DNA of 64,000 bases from Desulforhabdus amnigena. GTDB taxonomy: Bacteria > Desulfobacterota > Syntrophobacteria > Syntrophobacterales > Syntrophobacteraceae. Both the position numbers and the translations under genes were made by a program. Numbering within the stretch: the first letter of the stretch is position 1; every line of letters begins with the position of its first letter. A model generated the notes under the pieces. That model was given only the letters and a program-made list of their open reading frames with translations, ran no database searches and was not told where the DNA came from. This document shows positions 17,819-25,941 of the stretch, piece by piece. The stretch lies in assembly GCF_027925305.1 (NCBI RefSeq), contig NZ_BSDR01000001.1, forward strand, positions 2,383,001-2,447,000, given 5' to 3'.

Positions 17819-18568
17819 AGTATGTTTCGATCCCTTTCTTACAGGCGCGATGAGGTTCTTCAATGTCCTCTGGAGCGAGTTGCTTCCAAAGCGAGGGCTT
17901 CATTTCGATAAGGGCCAAATCCCGCCCATAACGGAAATAGTGTCGTCTCTCGAATTCCTCGAACGGCATAGAAAGCAATACCTGCTTTACTTCATCAAGA
18001 ATGAGGTTGTCGACATCCACCATCCGCATACCCGGCTTCTCGACAGCAAGACCTTGCTCTTTCCGGTTTTTATAGAATTCCCAGAATGTTTTCAAAACAT
18101 CGACAACCTTCGTGTGGCCATTTTTATCGCAAACCGATTGGAGCGATGCAAGGAGTACACTCAAAAGGGACGGTAGCGCCGCCGTGGAAGGCGGCGCTAC
18201 CGAATATTGGATCATCGAAATGATTCATGTCGTTCCAATGACCTCCAAACCCGGACTTCCACTCGCTGATTTTCGGATTCGGCAGTCGTTTCAAAAGAGC
18301 CGTACCCATCAAATATGACATTGTAGAATTGACTGAAGGGTAGTCATAATCAGAATCAGACGCTGATAAACGTTGACGCGCACTGATCTTCGCCAGAAAT
18401 TGCGCCCATCGCCCTGCCGAGAGTTGATACAAATTGCCAAACCGGCACCAATATTTTATGATCCTGATACTTCCCCGCCAGACCATATCGCCCGTTTTTC
18501 CGCACATCCCCTCCGATATGTCCGTTGAAAGCCGGGAAGTATAGAAGCTTCAAGTCGATGAGATTCAC
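17799..18568 (-). pseudogene. Disrupted gene, fragments in three frames
   Basis: Three overlapping minus-strand frames carry protein-like sequence in succession: 18568-18356 (MNLIDLKLLYFPAFNGHIGG), 18507-18124 (SVNSTMSYLMGTALLKRLPN) and 18215-17799 (VVDVLKTFWEFYKNRKEQ, then MPFEEFERRHYFRYGRDLAL). The change from the second to the third frame coincides with a 32-base perfect palindrome at 18171-18202. I read this as one gene broken by a frameshift near 18450 and a repeat insertion near 18190. I do not recognise the family. The 3' piece is long enough (about 100 aa of good sequence) that it might still be translated. Confidence 0.4.
18171..18202. repeat. GCC-rich palindrome, family D copy 1
   Basis: CGGTAGCGCCGCC and GGCGGCGCTACCG form perfect 13-bp arms around GTGGAA. 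A degenerate relative lies at 46721-46748 in the Hyf/Ehr operon. It sits inside the disrupted minus-strand gene. Confidence 0.8.
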
Positions 18569-20402
18569 TGAATACAGAACAGAGGAAAATTTGTCGCCGC
18601 AAGAAAGGATATGGGAGGCCGCACGCAGCCTGGGGGAAGAGGAAGCCCAGGTACTGGAGCTGCTTTACGGCTTCGGCGGAAGGTCCTGTTCCACCCCGGA
18701 AGAGGTGAGCCGGGCCCTCGGCTGCCCTCCTGAAGCAGTTTTGAAAATGGAGACCGGCGCCATCAGGAGGCTGAGGCATCCCAGGGTGCTTAGATCCATT
18801 GTTCAAGCCCTGGACGATGCCGTCGAGGAGATATGGCGCGCATTGGCCGGGCCCAATCGCCTGCTTTTCAAGAGTGAACTCCAGCCCACAATCGAAGAAC
18901 ATCTCCCCGGGGAGCTTCGTGTGGCCGTTAAGGTCCGGTACGAAGCCATCCAACCCTGGCTCGAGGAGCATACCTGTGAAACGCCCGGGGCGTGGTACCG
19001 CGGCCGGTATTCCTGCGACGAACTGCTGCATGCCATTGCCCGCATCGAAACGATCCATAGCGAAATATGCCTTCCCACCCCCCTTTCGTTTCTCTCACAG
19101 CTCCTTGAAATGGACCTGGAGCTTTTGATACCGGCCATCAAGCTGGCTGATTCCTCCTCCATCTACAGGGGATACCTCTCGAACTCCTCTATGGGGGAAC
19201 GGGTCTCAAGAGCTGTCGATATCCACCTGCTGTTCGCATCCAAATACATACACGAATGTGTCACCCTTGGACGCCTTACCAAGGAGTACAATCTCCTCCA
19301 CCCGAACGATGCGCTGGGACCCGACGAAGTGGAGACCGTACTGAACACAAGTTCCCATCTTTTCCGTGACGCGGGTTGGATGGGCTGGTGCGCCACCGGG
19401 CTTCCGAAAGAGGACCTCTCTTACATCAACTCCGGCCCTCCTTCCACTCCGCTCGATCCGGATGGCCGTATCTCGAGACACCAGGCGAAGAGAAGCGATG
19501 AGCTATCCAAAACGGACCCGTTGGACCTGATCCGGCAGATCCTGGAGGAAGGCCCCTGCCACGTTTCCGAGCTCGATCGCCGGTTTGAAGAAAAGAGCTC
19601 CAGTGCTTTCGGCCCCAAAATGTTGACTGGGTACCTCAAGGCTTCAGAGGATTTCATCATCCTCGCTCCGGAAATTTTTGCTCTCAAAGACCACCTGAGC
19701 GACCCGGCAATCCTGCAGGGCGCTCTTCCCTTCCTCTTCACACCGAGGCACTGCCGCCTCTACACCCTCTTCCGTCATGCCGGAGAGCCCATGGATGCCT
19801 ACCCTTTGTGGCCACTCATGGGTGAACAGCGGCTCTGCGGCTGGGCGGAAAGCCATGTTGAACGCAAGCTCTTTTCATCCCTGTTGGCTATAGCGGAACC
19901 CCAAAAGTGGGAAGCACCTCGAGCGTTCAGGGACATCTGGTCTTTCAAGAAGCAATGCATCGGCCGACACTATCACATCGCTCTCAATGTAAAGAAATCT
20001 GCCTGGAAACTGCGTCCCGCACTCCATGATCTCTTTGCCATTGCATTGTGTACGCAGCAATGGGGTTACATCAACTGGCTGAGAATCGAGCAAATCCTGA
20101 GACCGCAGCTCCTTCACCAGATCCACGACCAAACCGCCGTACCCCTCCTGGCGCTCATGATTGCCTCGAACATTGTGGGTCCAGCGGATCACTGGCAGAA
20201 AATGCACCGTTTGAACCCGGAAGCCGAACCTCTCCTCACCATGATGTCTCATGAACTCCAAAAAAAGGGAAATATTCTGTGGGAAGACGATGCAGGACGC
20301 CGCTTGATGGAACGTCTCAAGAGCGGCTGCGGGACGACGGACCTCGGGTGGGTCGATCCGGCTCAAATGGGGAATCTGCTGAGATCACTGCGGAAGAAAT
20401 GA
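18558..20402 (+). CDS. Large helical protein with N-terminal sigma-70 region 4-like HTH
   Basis: 614 aa from ATG 18558; a TTG at 18525 is an alternative. Residues about 20-80 read like sigma-70 region 4: EEAQVLELLYGFGG, then TPEEVSRALGCPPEAVLKME and the tail AIRRLRHPRVLRS, matching the usual region 4 RLRHP ending. No sigma region 2 is visible, so it is not a complete sigma factor. Around 320-385 (DPLDLIRQILEEGPCHVSEL to EIFALKDH) there may be a second winged-helix domain. The remainder is helical and unrecognised. It lies alone on the + strand, divergent from the disrupted gene with an 11-base 5' overlap. Possible roles are a DNA-binding regulator or a defence-type protein; neither can be shown. 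Confidence 0.7.
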   Translation: MRFTEYRTEENLSPQERIWEAARSLGEEEAQVLELLYGFGGRSCSTPEEVSRALGCPPEAVLKMETGAIRRLRHPRVLRSIVQALDDAVEEIWRALAGPNRLLFKSELQPTIEEHLPGELRVAVKVRYEAIQPWLEEHTCETPGAWYRGRYSCDELLHAIARIETIHSEICLPTPLSFLSQLLEMDLELLIPAIKLADSSSIYRGYLSNSSMGERVSRAVDIHLLFASKYIHECVTLGRLTKEYNLLHPNDALGPDEVETVLNTSSHLFRDAGWMGWCATGLPKEDLSYINSGPPSTPLDPDGRISRHQAKRSDELSKTDPLDLIRQILEEGPCHVSELDRRFEEKSSSAFGPKMLTGYLKASEDFIILAPEIFALKDHLSDPAILQGALPFLFTPRHCRLYTLFRHAGEPMDAYPLWPLMGEQRLCGWAESHVERKLFSSLLAIAEPQKWEAPRAFRDIWSFKKQCIGRHYHIALNVKKSAWKLRPALHDLFAIALCTQQWGYINWLRIEQILRPQLLHQIHDQTAVPLLALMIASNIVGPADHWQKMHRLNPEAEPLLTMMSHELQKKGNILWEDDAGRRLMERLKSGCGTTDLGWVDPAQMGNLLRSLRKK

Positions 20403-20502
20403 GTCGAAAGAACGCGCAAGCGCCTAGCGGATTCACTCAATTCTTTCGAGAAGGTTTGCTCTCTCGATGCATCCGGCGTATAAAGAAAAAGGTCATCATC
20501 CT

Positions 20503-20592
20503 TCAGCCCCCCTTTGAAGGGGGATGAAGAATGATGTGTGCCTGCCCACCCCCTCTGCCTCCCCTCGAAGGGGGAATTGGGGCGTTCAAGGA
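20503..20592. repeat. C/G-run palindromic repeat
   Basis: CCCCCCTTTGAAGGGGG and then CCCCTCGAAGGGGGAATTGG, of the same style as the family A interior but without clear ends. It lies between the sigma4-like gene and cydA. Confidence 0.5.
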
Positions 20593-20655
20593 TAAGCTCC
20601 CTCCAATCCTTGCCATGAGGGTTGATTTCATCCGGTGAATCAGCGGAGGATAAAA

Positions 20656-22026
20656 ATGGATGTCGTGTTTCTCTCCAGGCTGCAGTTCGGTTTGACCACC
20701 GCCTTTCATATTATCTTTCCCACCCTGACGATAGGTCTTGCCCTCTACCTGGTCATCGTCGAATTCCTCTGGCTGAAAACCCGGGAAGAGATCTATTACC
20801 GCATGTACCGGTTTTGGGTGAAGATCTTCGCGATTCACTTCGCTGTGGGCGTTGTTACGGGAATCACTCTGGAATTCGAATTTGGGACCAATTTCGCCCG
20901 CTTTTCCCAGGCGGTGGCGAATGTGATCGCTCCCCTCCTTGCCTACGAAGGAATGACGGCCTTCTTCCTGGAGGCTGGATTTCTGGGCATTATGCTCTTC
21001 GGGTGGAACAGGGTTCCACGCGTCATCCATTTTCTCTCCACCTGTCTTGTAGCGCTCGGAGCGACCCTCTCCTCCTTTTGGATCATGGCGGCGAACTCCT
21101 GGATGCAGACGCCTGCGGGCTATGAACTGGTGGACGGCAAATTCATGGTCACCGACTTCTGGAAGGCGATTTTCAATCCATCCTTCCCCACGCACCTGAT
21201 CCACATGGTGCTGGCATCCTACGAGACAGCGGCCTTCGTCGTGGCGGGAATCAGCGCCTATTTCCTGCTTCGGGAAAAAGACGTGCTCTTTTACCGCAAG
21301 TCGCTCAAGCTCGCGTTCCTCCTGGCTGTGATGATCGCTCCCCTGCAGGTTTTCGTGGGAGATCAGAAAGGGCTCGTCGTAGCGCACCACCAGCCGGCCA
21401 AACTGGCTGCCATGGAATCCCACTGGGAAACCAACACAGAGGGAGGCGCCCCCTTTGTGCTCTTCGCCATACCCGATATGGAGGCGGAAAGAAACCGTTT
21501 CGAAGTCACTGTGCCCAATGGCCTCAGCCTCCTCATCACCCACTCGATGAACGGCAAAATCCAGGGGCTCAAGGACTTCCCTCCCCAGGATCGCCCTAAT
21601 GCACTCATCACCTATTGGACGTTTCGAATCATGGTGGGAATAGGGTTTCTCTTTCCGGCCGTCATGCTCTGGGGGATCGTTCTCTGGTGGCGCAACAGGC
21701 TCTTCGACACTCCCCTTTTCCTGAAAACCCTGGTAGCCATACAGCCCCTCGGTTTCATCGCCACCGTCTCCGGTTGGGTCACCGCTGAAATGGGTCGCCA
21801 GCCGTGGGTCGTCTATGGGCTGCTGCGGACTACCGATGGAGTTTCTCCCATTGCGGCGGGAAACGTGATCTGGTCCCTGACGCTTTTCATGTTTTTCTTC
21901 GCCCTCATCGGAGCGAGCTACTTTTTCTATGTTTTGAGGACTCTTCGGCGGGGTCCGGACCTCACCAGTCCCATTCCACCGGTGCAAAGACCCGCGGGCA
22001 TGCGGCCCGTCAAGGATTCAATGTAA
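20656..22026 (+). CDS. cydA: Cytochrome bd oxidase subunit I
   Basis: 456 aa from ATG 20656 with GGAGG 7 bases upstream. Quinol:oxygen oxidoreductase subunit carrying haems b558, b595 and d in the inner membrane. Family features are FLSRLQFGLTTAFHIIFP (H18, haem ligand), SFPTHLIHMVLASYE (H183), the acidic residues around E99/E107, and GWVTAEMGRQPWVVYGLLRT (M379, haem b558 ligand). The Q-loop after GDQKGLVVAHHQPAKLAAME is short, as in the CydA/CIO-type short-loop group. In an otherwise anaerobic gene set it probably serves oxygen removal or microaerobic respiration. It is separated from cydB by 192 bases containing a dispersed repeat. Confidence 0.95.
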   Translation: MDVVFLSRLQFGLTTAFHIIFPTLTIGLALYLVIVEFLWLKTREEIYYRMYRFWVKIFAIHFAVGVVTGITLEFEFGTNFARFSQAVANVIAPLLAYEGMTAFFLEAGFLGIMLFGWNRVPRVIHFLSTCLVALGATLSSFWIMAANSWMQTPAGYELVDGKFMVTDFWKAIFNPSFPTHLIHMVLASYETAAFVVAGISAYFLLREKDVLFYRKSLKLAFLLAVMIAPLQVFVGDQKGLVVAHHQPAKLAAMESHWETNTEGGAPFVLFAIPDMEAERNRFEVTVPNGLSLLITHSMNGKIQGLKDFPPQDRPNALITYWTFRIMVGIGFLFPAVMLWGIVLWWRNRLFDTPLFLKTLVAIQPLGFIATVSGWVTAEMGRQPWVVYGLLRTTDGVSPIAAGNVIWSLTLFMFFFALIGASYFFYVLRTLRRGPDLTSPIPPVQRPAGMRPVKDSM

Positions 22027-22052
22027 TATCAGGTTTACAGATAATGTAGGAT

Positions 22053-22122
22053 TTAGGGAGTTGGCAGATTCCAATATTCCATTACTCACTATTCACCACG
22101 GAGACACGGAGGGCACGGAGAA
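22053..22122 (+). repeat. Dispersed repeat, family B copy 2 (between cydA and cydB)
   Basis: GGCAGATTCCAATATTCC followed by CACGGAGACACGGAGGGCAC, as in the copies at 11395 and 48636. Homology with copy 1 seems to continue into the following TTTTGGAATTCTTATGGAAT stretch. Confidence 0.75.
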
Positions 22123-22218
22123 GATTTTGGAATTCTTATGGAATCCTTCTGCGATCTTTGTGCCTCCTTGGTAAACGGGGATTTCAAGAGCGACTCACTC
22201 CCTTATGGAGGTCGATAG

Positions 22219-23214
22219 ATGGATCTGGTTCATTTGTGGCTCTGCCTGGTCGGACTCGTCATCATTCTCTATGTGGTTCTCGACGGTTTCAGTTTGGGTG
22301 TGGGCATGCTTTTTCCCACTGCCCGAAACGAGGAAGAACGCGATGTGCTCATGAACAGCATCGCTCCCATCTGGGATGCAAATCAGACATGGCTCGTATT
22401 TGGCGGCGGGGCGCTTTTTGCGACCTTTCCCATGGTGTATACGATTCTTTTTAGCGCCCTCTACATTCCTCTCCTCACCTTCATTTTCGGACTGATCTTC
22501 CGGGGGGTTGCTTTCGAATTCCGGGCCAACTCCACAAGAAAGACCAAATGGAACAGGGCCTTCTTCCTGGGAAGCGTAGTAGCGGTATTCGCTCAGGGGA
22601 TCACCCTGGGCGGGTATATTTCCGGAACCACCGTGGTGGACGGTCATTTCGCGGGAGGTCCTTTCGACTGGCTCCATGCCTTTTCCGTCATGGTCGGCCT
22701 GGCGCTCATCGCCGGCTACAGTCTTTTGGGGGCCACTTATCTCATCATCAAGACCACCGGAACCGTGCAGGAACGCGCCCGCCGCCAGGCCTTTTGGCTG
22801 GCCCTGGTAGTGGGAGGGTTCATGCTCCTGGTGAGCGTTTGGACGCCGGTTCACGATCCCTCCATTCCGGCCCGGTGGTTCAGTGTTCCCCGCGTCTATT
22901 TCATCTGGACCTTCCCTCTGCTGGGGGTCGTTGCGTTTTTTACACTTCTGAAAAGCCTGATGGCGAAAAAATCCGTCACGCCTTTCCTGAGTGCGATAGT
23001 GCTTTTCATATCCGCTTACCTGGGCTTGCTCGCAGCCCTCTATCCCTATGCCATCCCGCCTGCCGTCACGGTTCTCGAGGCCGCATCCCAGCGGGAAACC
23101 CTCATCTTCACCCTTTGGGGGGCATGCCTGGTCCTGCCGGTGGTACTCGGTTACACCATCTACAGCTACTGGGTGTTTCGGGGCAAAGTGGTGGCTGAAG
23201 AAGGCTACCATTAG
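22219..23214 (+). CDS. cydB: Cytochrome bd oxidase subunit II
   Basis: 331 aa, RBS GGAGG before ATG 22219. Polytopic membrane partner of CydA, with the family hallmarks VLDGFSLGVGMLFP near the N-terminus and WDANQTWLVFGGGALFATFP. Length is typical for CydB. There is no cydX-like small ORF or cydCD in the window. The 192-base gap from cydA includes a repeat, so transcription may read through it or start anew. Confidence 0.94.
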   Translation: MDLVHLWLCLVGLVIILYVVLDGFSLGVGMLFPTARNEEERDVLMNSIAPIWDANQTWLVFGGGALFATFPMVYTILFSALYIPLLTFIFGLIFRGVAFEFRANSTRKTKWNRAFFLGSVVAVFAQGITLGGYISGTTVVDGHFAGGPFDWLHAFSVMVGLALIAGYSLLGATYLIIKTTGTVQERARRQAFWLALVVGGFMLLVSVWTPVHDPSIPARWFSVPRVYFIWTFPLLGVVAFFTLLKSLMAKKSVTPFLSAIVLFISAYLGLLAALYPYAIPPAVTVLEAASQRETLIFTLWGACLVLPVVLGYTIYSYWVFRGKVVAEEGYH

Positions 23215-23226
23215 TCTTGCAAAGGG

Positions 23227-23565
23227 CTAGTCCAGCTCCAATTCGATTTCTTCAAAAACATCTTCCATGCTGTACAGAAATTTATCCGCCTGAGCAAGGT
23301 CCCAGTCGGCAATACTCTTCTCGATGCTCTTATGGAGATTCTTGAGCTTCCCATGATATTTCAGGAGCACTTCTCCGAGCCTTGTCCCTTCATGGCGATA
23401 AAGGAGCTGATCCAGTTCTCCGGTCAATTCATAAAGAGAGGGATTCCGGAGCGGCCGGGCCGGGTCGAAACGCCCCAGGTGGCGCGCCAGGTGGGGATAA
23501 GTCCTTTCCAGGTCCGGTTCATAATGGGGCCGGACCGTGACGGTCAACTGCATATACTTGCTCAT
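23227..23565 (-). CDS. Small conserved-looking protein, unknown function
   Basis: 112 aa from the ATG at 23565, preceded by AAGGAGAT. The frame is open further upstream only because the start region is duplicated. The sequence MSKYMQLTVTVRPHYEPDLE, then TYPHLARHLGRFDPARPLRN, is followed by an acidic helical C-terminus (SMEDVFEEIELELD). No cysteines, no membrane segment, no family that I recognise. It converges with cydB, its stop lying 12 bases from cydB's stop. Confidence 0.65.
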   Translation of the reverse strand: MSKYMQLTVTVRPHYEPDLERTYPHLARHLGRFDPARPLRNPSLYELTGELDQLLYRHEGTRLGEVLLKYHGKLKNLHKSIEKSIADWDLAQADKFLYSMEDVFEEIELELD

Positions 23566-23694
23566 GGCCGATCTCCTTATCGAGACGCCCCAGGTGGCGC
23601 GCCAGGTGGGGATAAGTCCTTTCCAGGTCCGGTTCATAATGGGGCCGGACCGTGACGGTCAACTGCATATACTTGCTCATGGCCGATCTCCTTT
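23470..23694. repeat. Tandem duplication (115-base period) of a gene start
   Basis: ACGCCCCAGGTGGCGCGCCA begins at 23470 and again at 23585, and about 110 bases match. The unit includes the ribosome-binding site, start codon and first 32 codons of the minus-strand gene at 23227-23565. Because 115 is not a multiple of three, the outer copy cannot read into the gene. Confidence 0.9.
23519..23680 (-). pseudogene. Duplicated 5' end of the 112-aa gene (out of frame)
   Basis: The outer copy has its own AAGGAGAT and ATG (23680) and repeats MSKYMQLTVTVRPHYEPDLE through RHLGR. It then runs out of frame through the junction and stops at 23519 after 53 codons. It could be translated as a short peptide upstream of the true start. 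Confidence 0.6.
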
Positions 23695-23784
23695 TAAAAA
23701 ATGGAAGTCTCATCCTCTTGGACTGTTTTTACATCATTATGCTTTATGGCGATATGAAAATCAGGGGATGGCCGTCAGGCTTTT

Positions 23785-23830
23785 CCATCCCGTTTTTATC
23801 CGCAGATTACGCAGATTTTCGCAGATTAAA
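23785..23830. repeat. Dispersed repeat, family C copy 1
   Basis: CATCCCGTTTTTATCCGCAG continuing through GATTACGCAGATTTTCGCAG. The same stretch appears reverse-complemented at about 63550-63592, and a related palindrome lies at 36308-36366. The gap 23695-24073 otherwise shows nothing I can name. Confidence 0.7.
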
Positions 23831-24073
23831 AATGAGTGACGCGGCCAACAGGTTGTCCGTGTCACCCCTGGAAATAGCCACGTAATTATGGAACTCCGCT
23901 GCAAGTTGATTCTTCCGTCTCTACGTCTTATATGATGCTGAAGATAAGCGATTTTTTCTTTAAGCCCAAGATTTCGGAGTTCCGAAATTTAAAACGGAAT
24001 GCCCTCTTTGTCGCATTCCCCGACATGGCTCTCGACAGATGAAAAACCAACACCATGAAAGGAGGGTAATGGT

Positions 24074-24601
24074 ATGTTGTTTTGTTTTAATGCAGGAGAA
24101 GTCTTTCAGTTGGCCATCGATATGGAAGGAAATGGGATCGGATTTTATGAGAAGGCTCAGAAACTCATAGAAGATGCCGAGGTGAAAGAGCTTTTTTCCC
24201 TGCTCATTCAAGAAAACAGGGAACACAAAAGGTATTTTGAAGAACTCAAGGCTGATCTGCCAGGGGAACTGGTCCGCCCTACGGTGAGTGATCTCGACAA
24301 CGAACTCGATGCTTACCTCAAGGCCATGGCCGATCAGCATGTTTTTAACGACATGGATAAATTGAACGCTCAACTGGCCGAAGCCCGAACGGTTGCGGAT
24401 GCCGTCAAGCTGGCCCTGCAATGCGAAAAGGATTGCGTAATTTTCTATCTCAGCATGCTGGATGCCACATGCGAAGGAAAGGCGCGCGACCTTGTCAATC
24501 TTCTCATCAAGGAAAAACAGGAGCACGTGAGGCGGCTCTCTCTTCAATTCCAGAAGTGTTCAGAAGTTGGCAACGAGTGTCTGTTGAGCTGGCCGGCATA
24601 G
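24074..24601 (+). CDS. Ferritin-like/rubrerythrin-type di-iron protein
   Basis: 175 aa, strong RBS AAGGAGGG before ATG 24074. A four-helix ferritin-like domain: helix 1 has AIDMEGNGIGFYEKA, helix 2 ENREHKRYFEE (ExxH), helix 3 ALQCEKDCVIFYLSM and helix 4 KEKQEHVRRLS (ExxH). This gives the two Glu and two ExxH motifs of a di-iron site. It lacks the C-terminal CxxC rubredoxin domain of classical rubrerythrin. Such proteins reduce peroxide or handle iron in anaerobes. Its position after cytochrome bd fits an oxidative-stress role (inference). Confidence 0.85.
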   Translation: MLFCFNAGEVFQLAIDMEGNGIGFYEKAQKLIEDAEVKELFSLLIQENREHKRYFEELKADLPGELVRPTVSDLDNELDAYLKAMADQHVFNDMDKLNAQLAEARTVADAVKLALQCEKDCVIFYLSMLDATCEGKARDLVNLLIKEKQEHVRRLSLQFQKCSEVGNECLLSWPA

Positions 24602-24654
24602 CTGCCCGGAGCGGGACGGACATCCCGCCGCGGGACTCAATTTGAGGATCATGA

Positions 24655-25821
24655 ATGCAGGCAGATGTTGTCGTCATCGGAGCAGGCGCTTCAGGACTCA
24701 TGTGCGCCATGGAGGCGGGAAAAAGGGGCCGGTCGGTTCTTGTTTTGGAACATACAGAAAGAACAGGCAGCAAAATTCGTATCTCTGGGGGAGGGCTCTG
24801 CAATTTCACCAATAGAAATGTTAGCCGTGAGAATTATATATCAACAAATCCCCATTTCACCACCTCGGCCCTCTCCCGGTTCACGCCGGGTGATTTCATC
24901 TCCTTGATAGAAAAACACAAGATCAAATATCACGAACGGGAAGGGGGGCAGCTCTTCTGCAACGAAAGCGCACAAGAGATCATCGACATGCTCCAGGCGG
25001 AGTGTCAAAAGGCATCGGTAAAGTTCGTCATGCGCTGCAAGATATCGAAAGTTGAGAAAGCCGAACGCTTTTTTGTTGCAACAAACCGTGGAGTTTTCGA
25101 AACCGGGTCCCTCGTCATTGCCACCGGGGGGCTGGCCGCACCGAAGGTAGGAGCGACAAACTTCGGGTATCTGACGGCAAAACAGTTCGGGCTGAAAGTC
25201 ACTCCATTGAAGCCCGCCCTCACTCCACTCCTGTTTAGTCCAAAGGACCAGGAGATTTTCGGGAGTTTGAGCGGCATTTCCATGAAGGCGGCCGTGAGCT
25301 ATGGGGCAAAAGAGTTCATGGGGAGCGTTCTCTTTACACACAAGGGACTCAGCGGCCCGGCCATTCTGCAGATTTCATCCTATTGGGATGAAAGGGGGGA
25401 CATCACCCTTGATCTCCTCCCCGGCATCGACACGCACACGATGCTCCTGGAAAAGCGCGGCAGCAGAATGCTCCTCGGCACATTGCTGGATCAGCACCTG
25501 CCGGCACGTTTTGCAAAGAAATGGTGCGATCTTCACTTCGAGTCCAAACCGCTCAATCAGTACTCGCCAAGAGAACTCCATGCCGTCGCCGCTGCCTTGC
25601 ATCATTGGCGAATAAGACCCGCTCGCACCGACGGTTTCAGCAAGGCAGAAGTCACCCTGGGCGGGGTCGATACAAACGAACTTTCCTCCAAGACAATGGA
25701 ATCGAAGAAAGTGCAGGGGCTCTATTTTCTGGGAGAGGTCGTGGATGTGACGGGACAGCTTGGAGGATATAATCTCCACTGGGCCTGGGCCTCCGGATAT
25801 GCGGCTGGTCAGTACGTCTGA
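24655..25821 (+). CDS. HI0933/BaiN-family FAD-dependent flavoprotein
   Basis: 388 aa. The N-terminal dinucleotide-binding motif DVVVIGAGASGLMCAMEAGK, then SGGGLCNFTN, and a C-terminal VDVTGQLGGYNLHWAWASGY FAD block are typical of the HI0933-like/BaiN family of aminoacetone- or NAD(P)H-dependent flavoproteins. The exact reaction is unknown for most members. ATG 24655 directly starts the Rossmann strand, as usual in this family. It follows the rubrerythrin-like gene by 53 bases on the same strand, so a small redox operon is possible. Confidence 0.88.
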   Translation: MQADVVVIGAGASGLMCAMEAGKRGRSVLVLEHTERTGSKIRISGGGLCNFTNRNVSRENYISTNPHFTTSALSRFTPGDFISLIEKHKIKYHEREGGQLFCNESAQEIIDMLQAECQKASVKFVMRCKISKVEKAERFFVATNRGVFETGSLVIATGGLAAPKVGATNFGYLTAKQFGLKVTPLKPALTPLLFSPKDQEIFGSLSGISMKAAVSYGAKEFMGSVLFTHKGLSGPAILQISSYWDERGDITLDLLPGIDTHTMLLEKRGSRMLLGTLLDQHLPARFAKKWCDLHFESKPLNQYSPRELHAVAAALHHWRIRPARTDGFSKAEVTLGGVDTNELSSKTMESKKVQGLYFLGEVVDVTGQLGGYNLHWAWASGYAAGQYV

Positions 25822-25941
25822 GAGGCTATAGAAGATCCAGACTGTTGTCATGTAAATTCTCATTCCGGGGCGGCACCCTTGAACGATGAAAATCCATTTC
25901 CCCAGGTAACTTTCGGCCCTATTGATCCAGGAGGAGGATCC

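Noticed and set aside
23566-23637. Extended start for the 112-aa gene
   Set aside because: The extension is translated from the out-of-frame duplicated copy; the inner ATG has the same strong SD.
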